Source: Shewanella waksmanii ATCC BAA-643 | GTDB taxonomy: Bacteria > Pseudomonadota > Gammaproteobacteria > Enterobacterales > Shewanellaceae | Length of the DNA stretch: 64,000 nucleotides | Reading direction: 5' to 3' | Assembly: GCF_000518805.1 (NCBI RefSeq) | Contig: NZ_JAEH01000016.1 | Location: forward strand, 37,592-101,591 | Shown: positions 1 to 9,860 of the stretch, piece by piece | Numbering within the stretch: the first letter of the stretch is position 1 | Layout of the letters: every line of letters begins with the position of its first letter | Program-made: the position numbers and the translations under genes | Notes under the pieces: model-generated | The model's input: only the letters and a program-made list of their open reading frames with translations | Database searches by the model: none | What the model was told of the DNA's origin: nothing

Positions 1-1
1 G

Positions 2-1348
2 CTAAATTGCCCTATCGTCGCCAGTAGTGCCAATATTAGTGGCGAGCCAGTCATCATCGACAGCAAAGAGATTGTCGACAAGCTCGGGCATGTAATCGAT
101 TATATCCTCGACCACGACAGAGCAATTATTAACGCCTGTGATGACAGTGTGGTGCAAGTGATTGCCGGGCAAATCCAGGTCATTCGGTTGGCTAGAGGCT
201 ATGCGCCGTTGTCTTTAGCTATAGACAAACCGGTTGAACACACTTTATTGGCTGTCGGCGCACAGCAAAAAAATACTCTAGCGTTTGCCTTCGATCATAA
301 TATTTTTGTCAGCCCCCATATTGGCGATCTGTTTAGCCTAGAAGCTGAAGCCTATTTTGATAACACCATCGCCACTTTCAAGCGGCTGTACCAACTTAAG
401 CCGCGCTGTATCGTGCATGATAAACACCCTGATTATGCCCCCACTCGCTGGAGTAAAGCACTGCAACAACGCCAGCCCGATATTCAGTGCCTCACTGTAC
501 AGCACCACTTTGCCCATGTATTGAGCGTGATGGCCATGCATCAACTGACCGACCCAGTTCTTGGCTTTAGTTTTGATGGCACCGGTCTTGGGGATGACGG
601 TCAACTATGGGGCGCAGAAGTGTTACTGACCGATATCAATGACTATCAGCGACTCGGCCACCTCAAGCCCTTTAGGCTCATTGGCGGCGAGCAAGCAATC
701 AAAGACCCGCGTCGTATCGTATTGGCCTTAATGCTCAGTAACAGTGAAGAACACCAGTGCGAAAAGGTGCTTGCACGCTGTCATAAGCTCAGCTGTTTAT
801 CGCAGTACTCGGCAAACTTCATCGGTAATTTAGCTAAAGTGCACCAATCTTCGCAGGGCAATGGCGGTGCCTGTCCACAAACTAGTTCAATGGGGCGACT
901 GTTTGATGCGGTTGCCTGCGCACTGGGGTTAATCACAGTGACCCAATTTGAAGGCCAAGCAGGCATGCTGCTAGAAGCCGCTGCCAATAAAGCCGACAAA
1001 CCGGTAGATTTTGTGCTGCTTGAGCAGCAAGGTCAGTGGCTTGCTGATGAGTTATTTCATCAAATTATAATCAAACTTGAGCAGCAAGCTGTCACCGCTA
1101 GTCTTATCAACAATATTGCCGCCGGTTTTATGCAGGCAATTGGTAATGCCGTGCTGGCGACAGCAAAAAAGTATCCCCAATTGCCGGTAGTGCTATGTGG
1201 CGGAGTATTTCAAAACCGGTATTTAACTGAATATACCCAAACCAAACTGCAGCAAGCGGATTTGACGGTACTCAGCAATGGACTCATCCCAGTTAATGAT
1301 GCCGGTATTGCGTTAGGACAAATTTGGTATGGCATTCATCATAGATAA
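2..1348 (+). CDS. hypF: Carbamoyltransferase HypF, C-terminal part (5' end outside window)
   Basis: HypF makes the cyanide ligands of the [NiFe]-hydrogenase active site by transferring a carbamoyl group to HypE. The frame is open from base 2, so the gene starts upstream of the window; 448 residues are visible of a protein usually about 750-800 long. The visible part begins in the YrdC/Sua5-like domain (SSANISGEPV) and continues into the Kae1-like carbamoyltransferase domain, with the metal-binding HHFAH motif, FSFDGTGLGDDG and CGGVFQN near the end. Other hyp or hydrogenase genes probably lie upstream. A strong terminator follows directly. The internal ATG at 149 is not the true start because coding similarity continues upstream of it. 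Confidence 0.93.
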   Translation, partial: LNCPIVASSANISGEPVIIDSKEIVDKLGHVIDYILDHDRAIINACDDSVVQVIAGQIQVIRLARGYAPLSLAIDKPVEHTLLAVGAQQKNTLAFAFDHNIFVSPHIGDLFSLEAEAYFDNTIATFKRLYQLKPRCIVHDKHPDYAPTRWSKALQQRQPDIQCLTVQHHFAHVLSVMAMHQLTDPVLGFSFDGTGLGDDGQLWGAEVLLTDINDYQRLGHLKPFRLIGGEQAIKDPRRIVLALMLSNSEEHQCEKVLARCHKLSCLSQYSANFIGNLAKVHQSSQGNGGACPQTSSMGRLFDAVACALGLITVTQFEGQAGMLLEAAANKADKPVDFVLLEQQGQWLADELFHQIIIKLEQQAVTASLINNIAAGFMQAIGNAVLATAKKYPQLPVVLCGGVFQNRYLTEYTQTKLQQADLTVLSNGLIPVNDAGIALGQIWYGIHHR

Positions 1349-1378
1349 AAAAACGCCTGAGCAAGCTCAGGCGTTTTT
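1347..1378. terminator. Bidirectional terminator between hypF and the S9 peptidase gene
   Basis: A 9-bp GC-rich stem (1354-1362 with 1365-1373) is flanked by an A-run on the left and a T-run on the right, so it can end both converging transcripts. Confidence 0.85.
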
Positions 1379-1412
1379 AGGGGTAATAACAAGCTTTACC
1401 AAGCCGTTATAA

Positions 1413-3479
1413 TTAAGCTTCTTTAGCCGCTTCCAACTTTGCCTTGTGATCAATTTTATGATCAGGCATCGTTTTAGCGTCATTTTTCAGGTAGTTGTCC
1501 ATCCAACGCATTAGACGTAGGTGATAATCGTATTGCGCTGGCGCCTTGCGGTTACCATGGCCTTCACCAGGGTAATAAACTAAGCGCACTTCTTTGCCCT
1601 GCACTTTCATGTAGCGATATAGCTCCATTGATTGCGCTGGATGAACACGTGGATCGTCCTTACCATGCATGATAAGCAGAGGCGTTTCAGACTGACCCGC
1701 CCAGTAAATTGGGCTGCGCTCTAGATACCACTGCCACTTATCCCATGGGTAAGAGCGAGCATGCACTAAATGCATTTCGTTAGAGATATCAGTCGTACCA
1801 AATTTAGACAGCTGATTGGTCACACCGACAAACATGACACTCGCAGCAAAGTGCTTAGTGAGCTTAGTTGCCGCCCAAGCTGAAGCGTAACCACCGTAAG
1901 AACCACCGGTAATACCGACTTTAGCGCTATCAACCAACCCCATTTCAACCAGGTGATCTTTAAACTCAACTAAATCATCAAACTCTTTACCGGCATAATC
2001 ATTTTGACCCAGCTTAGAGTAATCAACGCCTTTACCTGTGCTACCGCGATAGTTTGGATAGAACACCGCGTAACCTTGTGCCGCAGCCAGTTGCCCAGGA
2101 CGAGAATAGTTGGTTAACCAGCCATCTTTATCATGACTTTCAGGTCCGCCGTGCACTGACATGATTAATGGGTAGCGCTGACCTTTTTGGTAATCCAATG
2201 GATAGATCAACACCCCACCAATCTCAACACCGTCACTGGCTTTAAACGAGATAGACTCTTGCTTAGCAAACTGCTTGTCCGCTAAGAATGGGTTAGAGTC
2301 ACTCAGGCGTGAAGCTTTATGCTTGCTGCCACGCAACATGTACACTTCGTTAGGGTGCTTATCTGTGTTAGCACGAATAGCGAGAGTTTTATCTGAGTTA
2401 GAAATGCTTAACTGCGAGGCGATAAATTTGCCCGGCTTAACCACAACTTTGTATTTTTCGCTACCAGGCTTGATTAGGCCTACCACCGAATCAGTGTTGA
2501 TATTGGTAATAAAATACAACTCGTTCTTGTTGTTTTTCCACTCAATATCACTGATATGACCCATATGATTAGGGATCCACTCAGCAATCTTCCCCGATTG
2601 TGTTTCAGCTAAATACAAACGCCCCGTAGCAGGATCATGTTTGTCTTCAGCACCTAAAATCGCTACATATTTGCCGTCATGAGAAAACTCAGCCGCACCT
2701 AACTTACCTTCAGTTGCAAACGAAGTGGTCACTTGCTGCTTGGCCACATTCACGATATGCCACTGTGATTTCATGTACTGATCATCAATCAGCGCCGTTG
2801 GCTGCGTCTTAACCAATAACTGCTCACCGTCGGCCGACCATTGCACGTCAGAGACAAAGTCTGCAATATTCCACGCGATCGGTGTTAGTGGCTTATCACT
2901 TGCAGCAAGGTCAACAACAAACAATTGCTTGTTAGTTAGGCCTTCTTCATAAACTTCGGCCATAAAACCGAGTTCTTTTAACTCTTTAACACTGCTATCT
3001 TTAGCCGGTTTTGCAATCAAGGCAATCTGCTTGCCATCTTTGCTCAATGCGTAATCTGCAACGCTGGTCTCTTTTAGCGATAGTGTTTTGCTTGCCTGAC
3101 CACCGTTAAAAGGGATCTGATACAGTGCAGTATGCTTATCTTCGCCCATTTTGGCCAAGAAATAGACCAGAGAGCCGTCTGCAGACCACTGAATGTTGCT
3201 CACATTAACCTGACCGGTAATGTAGGGACGTTCAACGCCAGCATCATCAACAATGTGTAATTCAGACCAATGTAGGCCATTTTCTTCTTTATATAGCGCT
3301 CTTGGCACATAACGTGTGAAAGCCACATTATCGCCAGAAGGACTCACCTGTGCTTGAGCAACTTGTTGTAAACCAATGACTTCTTCTACTGTTAAAGGCG
3401 CGCTAGCAACCGCTGAAACGCTCAATAAACCAATAGATAGTGCAACGGCCTGTTTAACCGCGTTAAACTGTCTCTTCAT
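1413..3479 (-). CDS. Exported S9 family prolyl oligopeptidase-type peptidase
   Basis: A 688-residue serine peptidase of the prolyl oligopeptidase family (acylaminoacyl/dipeptidyl peptidase type). It starts with a Sec signal peptide (basic MKRQ, hydrophobic stretch, AxA-like site near residue 27), has a beta-propeller-like N-terminal half and an alpha/beta hydrolase C-terminal domain. The catalytic triad is visible: Ser in GGSYGG near residue 527, Asp in HGKDDPR near 609, His in GEGHGN near 641. I chose the ATG at 3479 because it opens the signal peptide and has a GGAG motif upstream; an in-frame TTG lies 18 bp earlier. It probably acts in the periplasm on peptides and stands alone as a transcription unit. 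The substrate cannot be told from sequence. Confidence 0.9.
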   Translation of the reverse strand: MKRQFNAVKQAVALSIGLLSVSAVASAPLTVEEVIGLQQVAQAQVSPSGDNVAFTRYVPRALYKEENGLHWSELHIVDDAGVERPYITGQVNVSNIQWSADGSLVYFLAKMGEDKHTALYQIPFNGGQASKTLSLKETSVADYALSKDGKQIALIAKPAKDSSVKELKELGFMAEVYEEGLTNKQLFVVDLAASDKPLTPIAWNIADFVSDVQWSADGEQLLVKTQPTALIDDQYMKSQWHIVNVAKQQVTTSFATEGKLGAAEFSHDGKYVAILGAEDKHDPATGRLYLAETQSGKIAEWIPNHMGHISDIEWKNNKNELYFITNINTDSVVGLIKPGSEKYKVVVKPGKFIASQLSISNSDKTLAIRANTDKHPNEVYMLRGSKHKASRLSDSNPFLADKQFAKQESISFKASDGVEIGGVLIYPLDYQKGQRYPLIMSVHGGPESHDKDGWLTNYSRPGQLAAAQGYAVFYPNYRGSTGKGVDYSKLGQNDYAGKEFDDLVEFKDHLVEMGLVDSAKVGITGGSYGGYASAWAATKLTKHFAASVMFVGVTNQLSKFGTTDISNEMHLVHARSYPWDKWQWYLERSPIYWAGQSETPLLIMHGKDDPRVHPAQSMELYRYMKVQGKEVRLVYYPGEGHGNRKAPAQYDYHLRLMRWMDNYLKNDAKTMPDHKIDHKAKLEAAKEA

Positions 3480-3538
3480 AATGTAAGTAGACTCCAATCC
3501 GTATGTGTTTTGTTATTGTTATCTTGATCTGACGCCGC

Positions 3539-3568
3539 ATTATAGAATCAAGTCCACTAAAACGTAAA
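3539..3568 (-). promoter_or_regulatory. Candidate sigma-70 promoter of the S9 peptidase gene
   Basis: On the minus strand a perfect TATAAT (3539-3544) is preceded at 18 bp by TTTACG (3563-3568). It lies about 60 bp upstream of the start codon. Confidence 0.45.
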
Positions 3569-3752
3569 CAACTTCCTAACCCAGCGCATCTCTACGGTTA
3601 CTTTTTGCAAACCTTTGTTATAGAAATGTTATTTACAACTTGCTGTGGGTATTGGTCGCTAAAAAATTGCATTCCCTCCACTAAATCAAAGTGATCCCCC
3701 ACGCCCGGCGCTGCGTATGTTTAATTAGTTTCAATCAATAACAGGTCAAGTT

Positions 3753-4046
3753 ATGCAACCACAGCAACTCGCTAAAGCGTTTGAAGATAACCACTTATAC
3801 CCTGCTATTATTAATACTGCAGATGCAACCCATTATTTGGTGGGCGGCGAAGATAAGCAGGGCAATTTCTATCAGCTAAGTGCGCCGCAACACCAGCATA
3901 AAACATGCTTGTCGTTTGAACAGGCCAAACAGTTCCTGAAAAGTTTAGGGGCTGAAGAAGCCGAGTTTACCTTGCAAACCGCTTACGATGAAATGATTGG
4001 CGTCCCCACAGAGCACTGTCAGTCAAAGATGCGGTTAAAACTGTAA
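3753..4046 (+). CDS. Small conserved protein, possibly DUF6482 type
   Basis: A 97-residue soluble protein without signal peptide or membrane segment. It resembles small Shewanella/Vibrio proteins of unknown function that I associate with DUF6482, but this is from memory. A weak AGG lies 11 bp before the ATG. It is followed 19 bp later by another small conserved gene in the same direction, so the two are probably cotranscribed. No catalytic motif is visible; a single HCQS near the end holds one of its two cysteines. Function unknown. Confidence 0.65.
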   Translation: MQPQQLAKAFEDNHLYPAIINTADATHYLVGGEDKQGNFYQLSAPQHQHKTCLSFEQAKQFLKSLGAEEAEFTLQTAYDEMIGVPTEHCQSKMRLKL

Positions 4047-4065
4047 TCGACATGGCGAGGTCGCG

Positions 4066-4332
4066 ATGAAAAATGAGCTAAACATGACGTCAGCACTCAA
4101 CGCCTTTAACCAAGTGGTTAAACTGGGGACCAAAAACGACGGCATCTATCGCTATCAGCATATTGAAGCTTGGCATGATTTTGACGGTTATACATGCTAC
4201 CTAAAGGCCTGTGGGGTCACCCTGTCGCTGTTATTTCATGGCAAGTACCACATAGACTACCAGCAGCCGCAGCAACTGAATGACTTTATGAGCCTGATTG
4301 ATAAGCTCAGCGTCAAAGGTCAGCTAGGTTAA
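4066..4332 (+). CDS. DUF3081-like small protein
   Basis: An 88-residue protein with the pattern of the DUF3081 family: a central YQHIEAWHDFDGYTCYLK-type stretch followed by VTLSLLFHGKYHIDY. A GAGG ribosome binding site sits 6 bp before the ATG. It has no signal peptide or membrane helix. It lies 19 bp after the preceding small gene and 71 bp before the HAD phosphatase. The family has no assigned function that I know; it is common in marine gammaproteobacteria. Confidence 0.75.
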   Translation: MKNELNMTSALNAFNQVVKLGTKNDGIYRYQHIEAWHDFDGYTCYLKACGVTLSLLFHGKYHIDYQQPQQLNDFMSLIDKLSVKGQLG

Positions 4333-4403
4333 AGGCTTGGGACAAGGACACAGTTAAATCGTACCACTGAATTTTACATGTTAACTTTAGATAATTAATC
4401 ACA

Positions 4404-5003
4404 GTGAAAATCCCGATAAAAGCGATAATATTTGATTTAGACGGCACCTTAGTAAGCTCATCGCTTAATTTCACCATCATTAAGCAGGCGATAGGCTGCC
4501 CAGCCGAACAAGATATTTTGACCTATGTGGCATCGCTTTCAGCCAGTCAACGTCAGGCCGCCAATGACACCATTTTAGCCCATGAGATGCATGATGCGCA
4601 GTCGGCGACCGCACTGCATGGGGCCCATAAATTACTGCAATTTCTGCAGCAGCTGCAGATACCAACAGCAATAGTGACTCGAAATTGTCGACAAGCTGCT
4701 GCGGTTAAAGTCAATCAATGCCGCTTGCCCATAAGCCAAATTGTGACTCGCGAAGATGGATTACCCAAACCCAACCCGCAAAGCTTGCTGTCTATCAGCC
4801 GTCGTTGGAACATTAATCCGCATCACATCGCTTATGTTGGCGACTATCTCTATGATGTACAGGCGGCCAATAATGCGGGCATGCAATCCATTTTGCTCAC
4901 TTTCGGTACTGACAAACCTTACCAAGCACAAGCCGACTTTCAATTTGATAATCTGCGCCACCTTCACGCAACATTTGCGCTCAGTCAACGAGAATCACAA
5001 TAA
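4404..5003 (+). CDS. HAD-superfamily hydrolase (phosphatase)
   Basis: A 199-residue haloacid dehalogenase-type hydrolase, probably a small-molecule phosphatase of subfamily IA (phosphoglycolate phosphatase-like). All four HAD motifs are visible: DLDGT with the nucleophile Asp near residue 11, IVTRN (motif II), the Lys in LPKPNP (motif III) and GDYLYDVQAANNAG (motif IV). The start is GTG; the ribosome binding site is weak. A CIA30-type gene follows 25 bp later in the same direction. The substrate is not predictable; phosphoglycolate or a nucleotide would be usual for the subfamily. Confidence 0.88.
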   Translation: MKIPIKAIIFDLDGTLVSSSLNFTIIKQAIGCPAEQDILTYVASLSASQRQAANDTILAHEMHDAQSATALHGAHKLLQFLQQLQIPTAIVTRNCRQAAAVKVNQCRLPISQIVTREDGLPKPNPQSLLSISRRWNINPHHIAYVGDYLYDVQAANNAGMQSILLTFGTDKPYQAQADFQFDNLRHLHATFALSQRESQ

Positions 5004-5031
5004 CGCTTTTTAAACCACGTTAAGGAAAATG

Positions 5032-5532
5032 ATGGTAAATATCGGTATATGGCAACGCATTAACGATACTGTAATGGGCGGATGCTCTAACAGTCAGGTC
5101 GAACAAAGCCAACATCAGGTGCAATTTAGCGGCGCAGTCAGTATTGATAACAATGGTGGGTTTGCGTCGATTAAAGCCCCGGTCACTCTGAGTGAGCATC
5201 CAAGCCACGCCGCTCTAACCATCACCATGCGCGTTCGCGGTGACGGCCTTAGGTATCAATTCAGGTTGCAAACCTGCGCCTCATTATTGGATCAACCTAA
5301 AAGTTATAAAGCGTACTTCACCACCACAGTAAACCAATGGCAAACCCTGCATTTCGTTGCTGAAGATTTTATTGAAAGTTATCGCGGTCAGGACTACCCA
5401 AACAGACCAGCGCCCGACCTAACTGAAATTAGCCACATTGGGTTTCTTATCGCCAACCAATGCGCGCAAGATTTTCAACTTATCGTCAGTGATATTGAGT
5501 TTAACTACAACCGATTTGATGGCACCGATTAA
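5032..5532 (+). CDS. CIA30-family protein
   Basis: A 166-residue protein of the CIA30 family (named for mitochondrial complex I intermediate-associated protein 30), a jelly-roll, carbohydrate-binding-like fold. The signature near the N-terminus is WQRINDTVMGGCSNSQ. Two adjacent ATGs exist (5029 and 5032); AGGA at 5023-5026 is better spaced (5 bp) for 5032, so I chose that. No signal peptide is visible, so it is likely cytoplasmic. Bacterial members have no firmly established role. It follows the HAD gene by 28 bp and may be cotranscribed with it. Confidence 0.82.
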   Translation: MVNIGIWQRINDTVMGGCSNSQVEQSQHQVQFSGAVSIDNNGGFASIKAPVTLSEHPSHAALTITMRVRGDGLRYQFRLQTCASLLDQPKSYKAYFTTTVNQWQTLHFVAEDFIESYRGQDYPNRPAPDLTEISHIGFLIANQCAQDFQLIVSDIEFNYNRFDGTD

Positions 5533-5682
5533 ACCCGAAATCACCACTAAAAATTAAGCCTCATTTAAGACAAGCTTTAATTAACGCTTGTTAATGGATA
5601 AGCACTTGGCAAGGCTTTGTGCTATGCCCACTGCGTGTTACACTCGACGGCACTTTTTCTTCGCATAATCCATGATAGTTAT

Positions 5683-6234
5683 ATGAAACAATTGCTCGAT
5701 TTTTTACCTTTAGTTATCTTTTTTGCCGTCTACAAGTTCTTTGATATTTACGTGGCTAGTGGGGCGCTAATCGTAGCAACAGCGCTACAACTTATCATCT
5801 GTTATGCCCTTTATAAAACCATAGAAAAGATGCATATCATCACCTTTGTGATGGTCACATTCTTCGGTACGTTGACCTTGATCTTTCACGATGATGCCTT
5901 CATTAAATGGAAGGTGACCGTGGTCTATGCACTGTTCGCTATCGCACTTGCCGTTAGTCAGCTCATTAATAAACCCATATTAAAAAGCATGTTAGGTAAA
6001 GAGCTTATCGTCGCCGATAAAATCTGGGCTCATGTCACTTGGTACTGGGTCATGTTCTTTGTCGCCTGTGGCTTAATTAATATCTACGTTGCCTTTAGCC
6101 TGTCGCAGGAAACCTGGGTAAACTTCAAAGTATTCGGCTTAACGGCGCTGACGCTCATCAATACCGTGATCACCGTGGTTTATCTATTTAAAAATATGAG
6201 CGACGAGCACAAGCAAGAATTGAATAACAAATAA
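5683..6234 (+). CDS. yciB: Intracellular septation protein A family (YciB/IspZ)
   Basis: A 183-residue inner-membrane protein with about five hydrophobic helices, beginning [14 protein letters not shown], the normal N-terminus and length for YciB. An upstream in-frame start at 5617 would add 22 residues that do not belong to the family. E. coli YciB affects cell envelope synthesis and interacts with elongation and division proteins; the Shigella homologue was named for intracellular septation. It precedes yciI, an arrangement also seen in other gammaproteobacteria. Confidence 0.93.
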   Translation: MKQLLDFLPLVIFFAVYKFFDIYVASGALIVATALQLIICYALYKTIEKMHIITFVMVTFFGTLTLIFHDDAFIKWKVTVVYALFAIALAVSQLINKPILKSMLGKELIVADKIWAHVTWYWVMFFVACGLINIYVAFSLSQETWVNFKVFGLTALTLINTVITVVYLFKNMSDEHKQELNNK

Positions 6235-6242
6235 ATCGTTTC

Positions 6243-6265
6243 GCGGCGACCCTGCCTGTCGCCGC
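6243..6265 (+). other. GC-rich hairpin between yciB and yciI
   Basis: A perfect 8-bp stem (6243-6250 with 6258-6265) and a 7-base loop, followed by a C/T-rich stretch without a U-run. It could weaken read-through into yciI or stabilise the yciB mRNA end; it is not a classical terminator. Confidence 0.4.
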
Positions 6266-6302
6266 TACTCCTCTACCTTTACCCATAAAAGGAACTCATA
6301 TT

Positions 6303-6602
6303 ATGTGGTACATGATTGCTTCGCAGGATGTTGAAAACAGTTTAGAAAAACGCCTTAGCGCCCGCCCCGCTCACCTTGCAAGATTACAAACATTAACTGA
6401 CGAAGGTCGCTTATTAGTCGCAGGCCCCCACCCAGCGATAGACAGTGAAGATCCCGGCAGTGCAGGCTTTACTGACTCACTAGTCGTGGCCGACTTTGCT
6501 TCACTTGAAGCGGCACAAGCCTGGGCTGACGCCGATCCCTATATAGAAGCGGGCGTATATGCCGCTGTTACCGTCAAACCATTTAAGCGCGTTCTCCCTT
6601 AA
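6303..6602 (+). CDS. yciI: YciI family protein
   Basis: A 99-residue protein of the YciI family (dimeric ferredoxin-like alpha/beta fold). Recognisable features are the N-terminal [11 protein letters not shown], the His in AGPHPA and the C-terminal [12 protein letters not shown]. An AAAGGAA ribosome binding site lies upstream. The E. coli relative has no proven reaction; the fold is shared with muconolactone isomerase-like enzymes, and a conserved His-Asp pair has been taken to suggest catalysis. It follows yciB and precedes xthA in the same direction. Confidence 0.93.
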   Translation: MWYMIASQDVENSLEKRLSARPAHLARLQTLTDEGRLLVAGPHPAIDSEDPGSAGFTDSLVVADFASLEAAQAWADADPYIEAGVYAAVTVKPFKRVLP

Positions 6603-6632
6603 TTTCATGCACTTGAAGGAGTATTATCATTC

Positions 6633-7439
6633 ATGAAAATCGTCTCATTTAATATCAATGGTATCCGTGCTCGCTTACACCAACTGCAGGCACTCATTGA
6701 TAGTCATTCGCCAGATGTCATTGGCCTACAAGAAACCAAAGTTCATGATGAAGCGTTTCCGATTGCTGATGTAGAAGCCATGGGCTATGAAGTGCATTAT
6801 CACGGCGGCAAGGCGCACTATGGTGTGGCCATGTTATGCAAGAAGTCAGCGCTAAAGATCCAAAAGGGTTTTCCTACCGATGCCGATGATGCCCAGCGCC
6901 GTATGATAATGGCTACCTTTGAGCAGGAAAATGGTCGACTACTAACGGTACTCAACGGCTATTTCCCCCAAGGGGACAATATTAGTCACGAGACTAAATT
7001 CCCCGCTAAGCGTAAGTTTTATCAAGATCTCATGACTTACCTCAATGAACACCACAGCCCAGATGAAGATATCGCCATTATTGGTGACATTAACATTTCA
7101 CCGGTTGATCTAGACATCGGCATTGGCGAACCAAACGCCAAGCGTTGGCTAAAGACCGGCAAATGCAGTTTTCAACCTGAAGAGCGTGAATGGTTAAAAA
7201 CTCTACTTGATTGGGGTCTCATTGATACCTTCCGCCAATTGCACCCGCAACGCAGCGAGCGCTATTCATGGTTTGATTATCGCTCTAAAGGTTTTGTGGA
7301 TAATCGCGGCCTGCGTATTGATGTGGTGTTAGCAACGCCATCATTAGCGGCACGTTTGGTTGAATCAGACGTTGATTATGAGCTTAGGGGCATTGAAAAG
7401 CCTTCTGACCACGCGCCAATTTGGAGTACGTTTAGCTAA
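6633..7439 (+). CDS. xthA: Exodeoxyribonuclease III
   Basis: A 268-residue AP endonuclease / 3'-5' exonuclease of base excision repair, the usual length of XthA. It shows the endonuclease/exonuclease/phosphatase-family motifs: FNINGIRAR, the metal-binding Glu in [16 protein letters not shown], the [12 protein letters not shown] loop and the final SDHAP catalytic His. A GGAG lies upstream of the ATG. The transcript ends at a hairpin terminator at 7477-7503. It acts on damaged DNA in the cytoplasm. Confidence 0.97.
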   Translation: MKIVSFNINGIRARLHQLQALIDSHSPDVIGLQETKVHDEAFPIADVEAMGYEVHYHGGKAHYGVAMLCKKSALKIQKGFPTDADDAQRRMIMATFEQENGRLLTVLNGYFPQGDNISHETKFPAKRKFYQDLMTYLNEHHSPDEDIAIIGDINISPVDLDIGIGEPNAKRWLKTGKCSFQPEEREWLKTLLDWGLIDTFRQLHPQRSERYSWFDYRSKGFVDNRGLRIDVVLATPSLAARLVESDVDYELRGIEKPSDHAPIWSTFS

Positions 7440-7476
7440 CGACAAAGCCGCGCGATTAGCGTAAATTGAGCACATA

Positions 7477-7503
7477 AAAGGTCACAGTAATGTGACCTTT
7501 TTT
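7477..7503. terminator. Bidirectional terminator between xthA and the chemoreceptor gene
   Basis: A 10-bp stem (7477-7486 with 7491-7500) with a 4-base loop and T-runs on both strands ends the two converging transcripts. Confidence 0.85.
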
Positions 7504-7516
7504 ATTGGTTAAGACG

Positions 7517-8974
7517 TTACGCTAGCTTATATTGCTCTAAGATACCTTCGAGCTGCTCTGAAGAGGCTTTTAAGTCATCGGCCAATACCACCGAGCGCTC
7601 AGAGGTGGTTTTTATGGTTTCAGATTGGGTGCGAATTTCATTAAGCTGCGCGGCAATATCACGGGCCGAAACACTTTGCTCCTCAGCAGAAGCGGCAATT
7701 TGTGAGCTCATATCAAATACATGGTTAATTGAATCAGCCATGCTATCAATGTCGCTGCCCACCAGCTCTATCGCGCCTCTTCCCTGCTCTGCTTCAGATA
7801 CAATCTCATGAGTGATAGTCGACAGTTTTCCTGAGCCTGATTGTAACCCTTCAATCATCGACTGAATCTCAACTGTCGCCTGTTGCGTTCGCTGTGCAAG
7901 GGTACGCACTTCATCGGCCACCACGGCAAAGCCTCGGCCCTGTTCACCCGCTCGCGCGGCTTCAATTGCAGCATTGAGTGCCAACAGGTTGGTTTGCTCT
8001 GAAATGCCGTTAATCGTGGTCACCACCGCGCCAATTTCGGCAGCATGGCTAGAGAGTTGCTCTACCGAGCCAGAAGCGGAATCAATTTGCGAGACTAACT
8101 GGGCAATACGAGTCATTGCATCGGCGATACGTTGTTTGCTTTGGTCAGCCTGCGCGGCACTGGTCTTAGTGTCTTCCGAGGTGTTAGCCGCGTTGTGGGA
8201 AACCTCTTCAATGGCCGCCGTCATTTGATCCATCGCCACCGCGACGGTATCGAGAAATTGATACTGGAACTGAGTTAGCTCATCACTTTGCCGTGCTTGT
8301 TGATTAAACTCATGGGAAGCTTTAGTTAGTGTTGTCGCGTTGTCACCAATCGCGCTCACCATCTCACTCATATTGTCGGCACTGCGATCAATCTCTCTGG
8401 CAATCATACTAAAATCATCGGTACCAAAGAAATTTAACCGGCAAGATAAATCACCATCAGCTAGACGCTTAATGGCAATATACATATCCCACAAGCCACC
8501 GCCCAATGAGGTTGAGATCCAATAACTTAACTGAAACAGCGGTAGCAAACCTAACAAGACTAAATACAGTACAAACCATGCTTGATCGACATTGGGTTGC
8601 TCCCAACTCGCGACATTATGGCGTGCCTGCAAATACACACCGGCTTGCCCGGCAACATTGGCACTCACTGTCACCATGTCCTCGGTACGGTTTTGTTGCG
8701 AACGATTGCTGATAGTGAGGTTATTGGCAGAGGCAAACTGCTGCAAATCTGCGTCACTTAACTGCAAGCTTGCTGCCGCCTGTGCTAATGCATCAAGACT
8801 CTGCTGTGCTCGCTGAGTAGATTGCTGAGCCGCTTGCTCTGTGACCTGATAAATATTTAGCATGGCGATGGCAATACTGATCGCACTGACCATGGCACAT
8901 ACTACAAAAAATTTTCCATTGAGGCTGAGTTTAATCATCAACGCATCAATTTTTCTAAATTCTATTTGTTTCAT
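7517..8974 (-). CDS. Methyl-accepting chemotaxis protein
   Basis: A 485-residue chemoreceptor. Order: cytoplasmic N-terminus, first membrane helix (about residues 18-40), a short periplasmic part of roughly 95 residues, second helix (about 135-155), a HAMP-like linker, and the signalling domain with the conserved hairpin tip ([19 protein letters not shown], then [15 protein letters not shown]). The C-terminus lacks an NWETF-type CheR tether. The short sensor region has no ligand-binding domain that I recognise. An in-frame ATG at 8938 is an alternative start. The gene is followed by a shared terminator and preceded by a YcdZ-like gene. Confidence 0.93.
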   Translation of the reverse strand: MKQIEFRKIDALMIKLSLNGKFFVVCAMVSAISIAIAMLNIYQVTEQAAQQSTQRAQQSLDALAQAAASLQLSDADLQQFASANNLTISNRSQQNRTEDMVTVSANVAGQAGVYLQARHNVASWEQPNVDQAWFVLYLVLLGLLPLFQLSYWISTSLGGGLWDMYIAIKRLADGDLSCRLNFFGTDDFSMIAREIDRSADNMSEMVSAIGDNATTLTKASHEFNQQARQSDELTQFQYQFLDTVAVAMDQMTAAIEEVSHNAANTSEDTKTSAAQADQSKQRIADAMTRIAQLVSQIDSASGSVEQLSSHAAEIGAVVTTINGISEQTNLLALNAAIEAARAGEQGRGFAVVADEVRTLAQRTQQATVEIQSMIEGLQSGSGKLSTITHEIVSEAEQGRGAIELVGSDIDSMADSINHVFDMSSQIAASAEEQSVSARDIAAQLNEIRTQSETIKTTSERSVVLADDLKASSEQLEGILEQYKLA

Positions 8975-9037
8975 ATCGCAACCATATACCTTGGTTTATG
9001 AGAAGTATTATTGTGCTTAATACTGCTGAAGATCCGT

Positions 9038-9535
9038 CTATTGGCCAGGCTCATCCGCCGTGGCGACTTTGGCACTTAGGCCCAATTTTTGACTTAAGCT
9101 TACCAACTGAGATGTCAATAACGTCATGGCGTAGCCCAACAGTGCGCCTAAAATTAACGCAGGCACTATTGCAGCGATGTCTGCCGCCATGGCGAAGGTG
9201 ATACAGCAACCAATAAAGGCGCCTGGAATAAAGGATAGTTTGTTGTGGCTTGCTTGCAAGCACATAGCACTGGTGACAATACCCGTGAGCAAATAGCCAA
9301 CCCACGCAGAGCCGAAATAACTCGTCCCGCTAATCACTAACCATGCCCAAAACACCCCGGACAAGTTGGTGAACCAAGTCAGCAACACCCCTTGAAAACC
9401 CGGTTTGGTCTGAGCAAAATAGGTGCTGCAAGCGAGAAAGCCTATCCAGGTAACTAAATGAAATGTATCTGCCAGCCCTGCCCACAAGGCAGCAAGTAGT
9501 CCAGCAGACAATGCGACTTGAAATCGGTGCTCCAT
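9038..9535 (-). CDS. DUF1097 membrane protein (YcdZ-like)
   Basis: A 165-residue inner-membrane protein with about five hydrophobic segments. It aligns by eye with E. coli YcdZ along its length: TWIGFLACSTYFA, the YLLTGIVTSAMCLQA stretch and SFIPGAFIGCCITFA are the shared blocks. A strong AAGGGG ribosome binding site is 7 bp before the ATG. The family (DUF1097) has no established function; some members sit near transport or propanediol genes. It ends 63 bp before the chemoreceptor start and could be cotranscribed with it. Confidence 0.85.
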   Translation of the reverse strand: MEHRFQVALSAGLLAALWAGLADTFHLVTWIGFLACSTYFAQTKPGFQGVLLTWFTNLSGVFWAWLVISGTSYFGSAWVGYLLTGIVTSAMCLQASHNKLSFIPGAFIGCCITFAMAADIAAIVPALILGALLGYAMTLLTSQLVSLSQKLGLSAKVATADEPGQ

Positions 9536-9860
9536 AAATGACCCCTTCTATTATGGACTCGAGTATCGAGCAGTCATTTGGCTAATACGGGCACTTTCCA
9601 TGCTCCTCTATTAATCATCTATGACTCAATGGGTAACAGCATGCCGATATACAGCAATGTTAACCCGCGATAACCCGGTAATTTACGTTGATTAGCGTAG
9701 GGTTAAACTACTCCTTTCTGTAATTAAAAAACAGTGTTCTCATAACAAAACTAACATTAATTGCTAGTTTTTTGCTCAAGAACAAGTTTTACGTGGTAAT
9801 GAAAGCAAAAAAGAGGCGCAATGCCTCTTTTTAAACCCAGTAGGTTACACAGTGTACGTT
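9536..9860. other. Intergenic region of 325 bp
   Basis: It contains the promoter region of the YcdZ-like gene on the minus strand, an AT-rich weak hairpin around 9746-9772, and the terminator at 9807-9832. I see no open reading frame or RNA gene in it. Confidence 0.6.
9807..9832 (-). terminator. Terminator of the molybdenum hydroxylase operon
   Basis: The stem AAAAAGAGGC / GCCTCTTTTT with a 5-base loop lies just downstream of the large-subunit gene on the minus strand. It is symmetric and may work in both directions. Confidence 0.8.

Noticed and set aside
149..1348. Complete 399-residue gene starting at 149
   Set aside because: The frame is open to the window edge and encodes the conserved YrdC-like SSANISGEP motif upstream of 149, so this is the 3' part of hypF.
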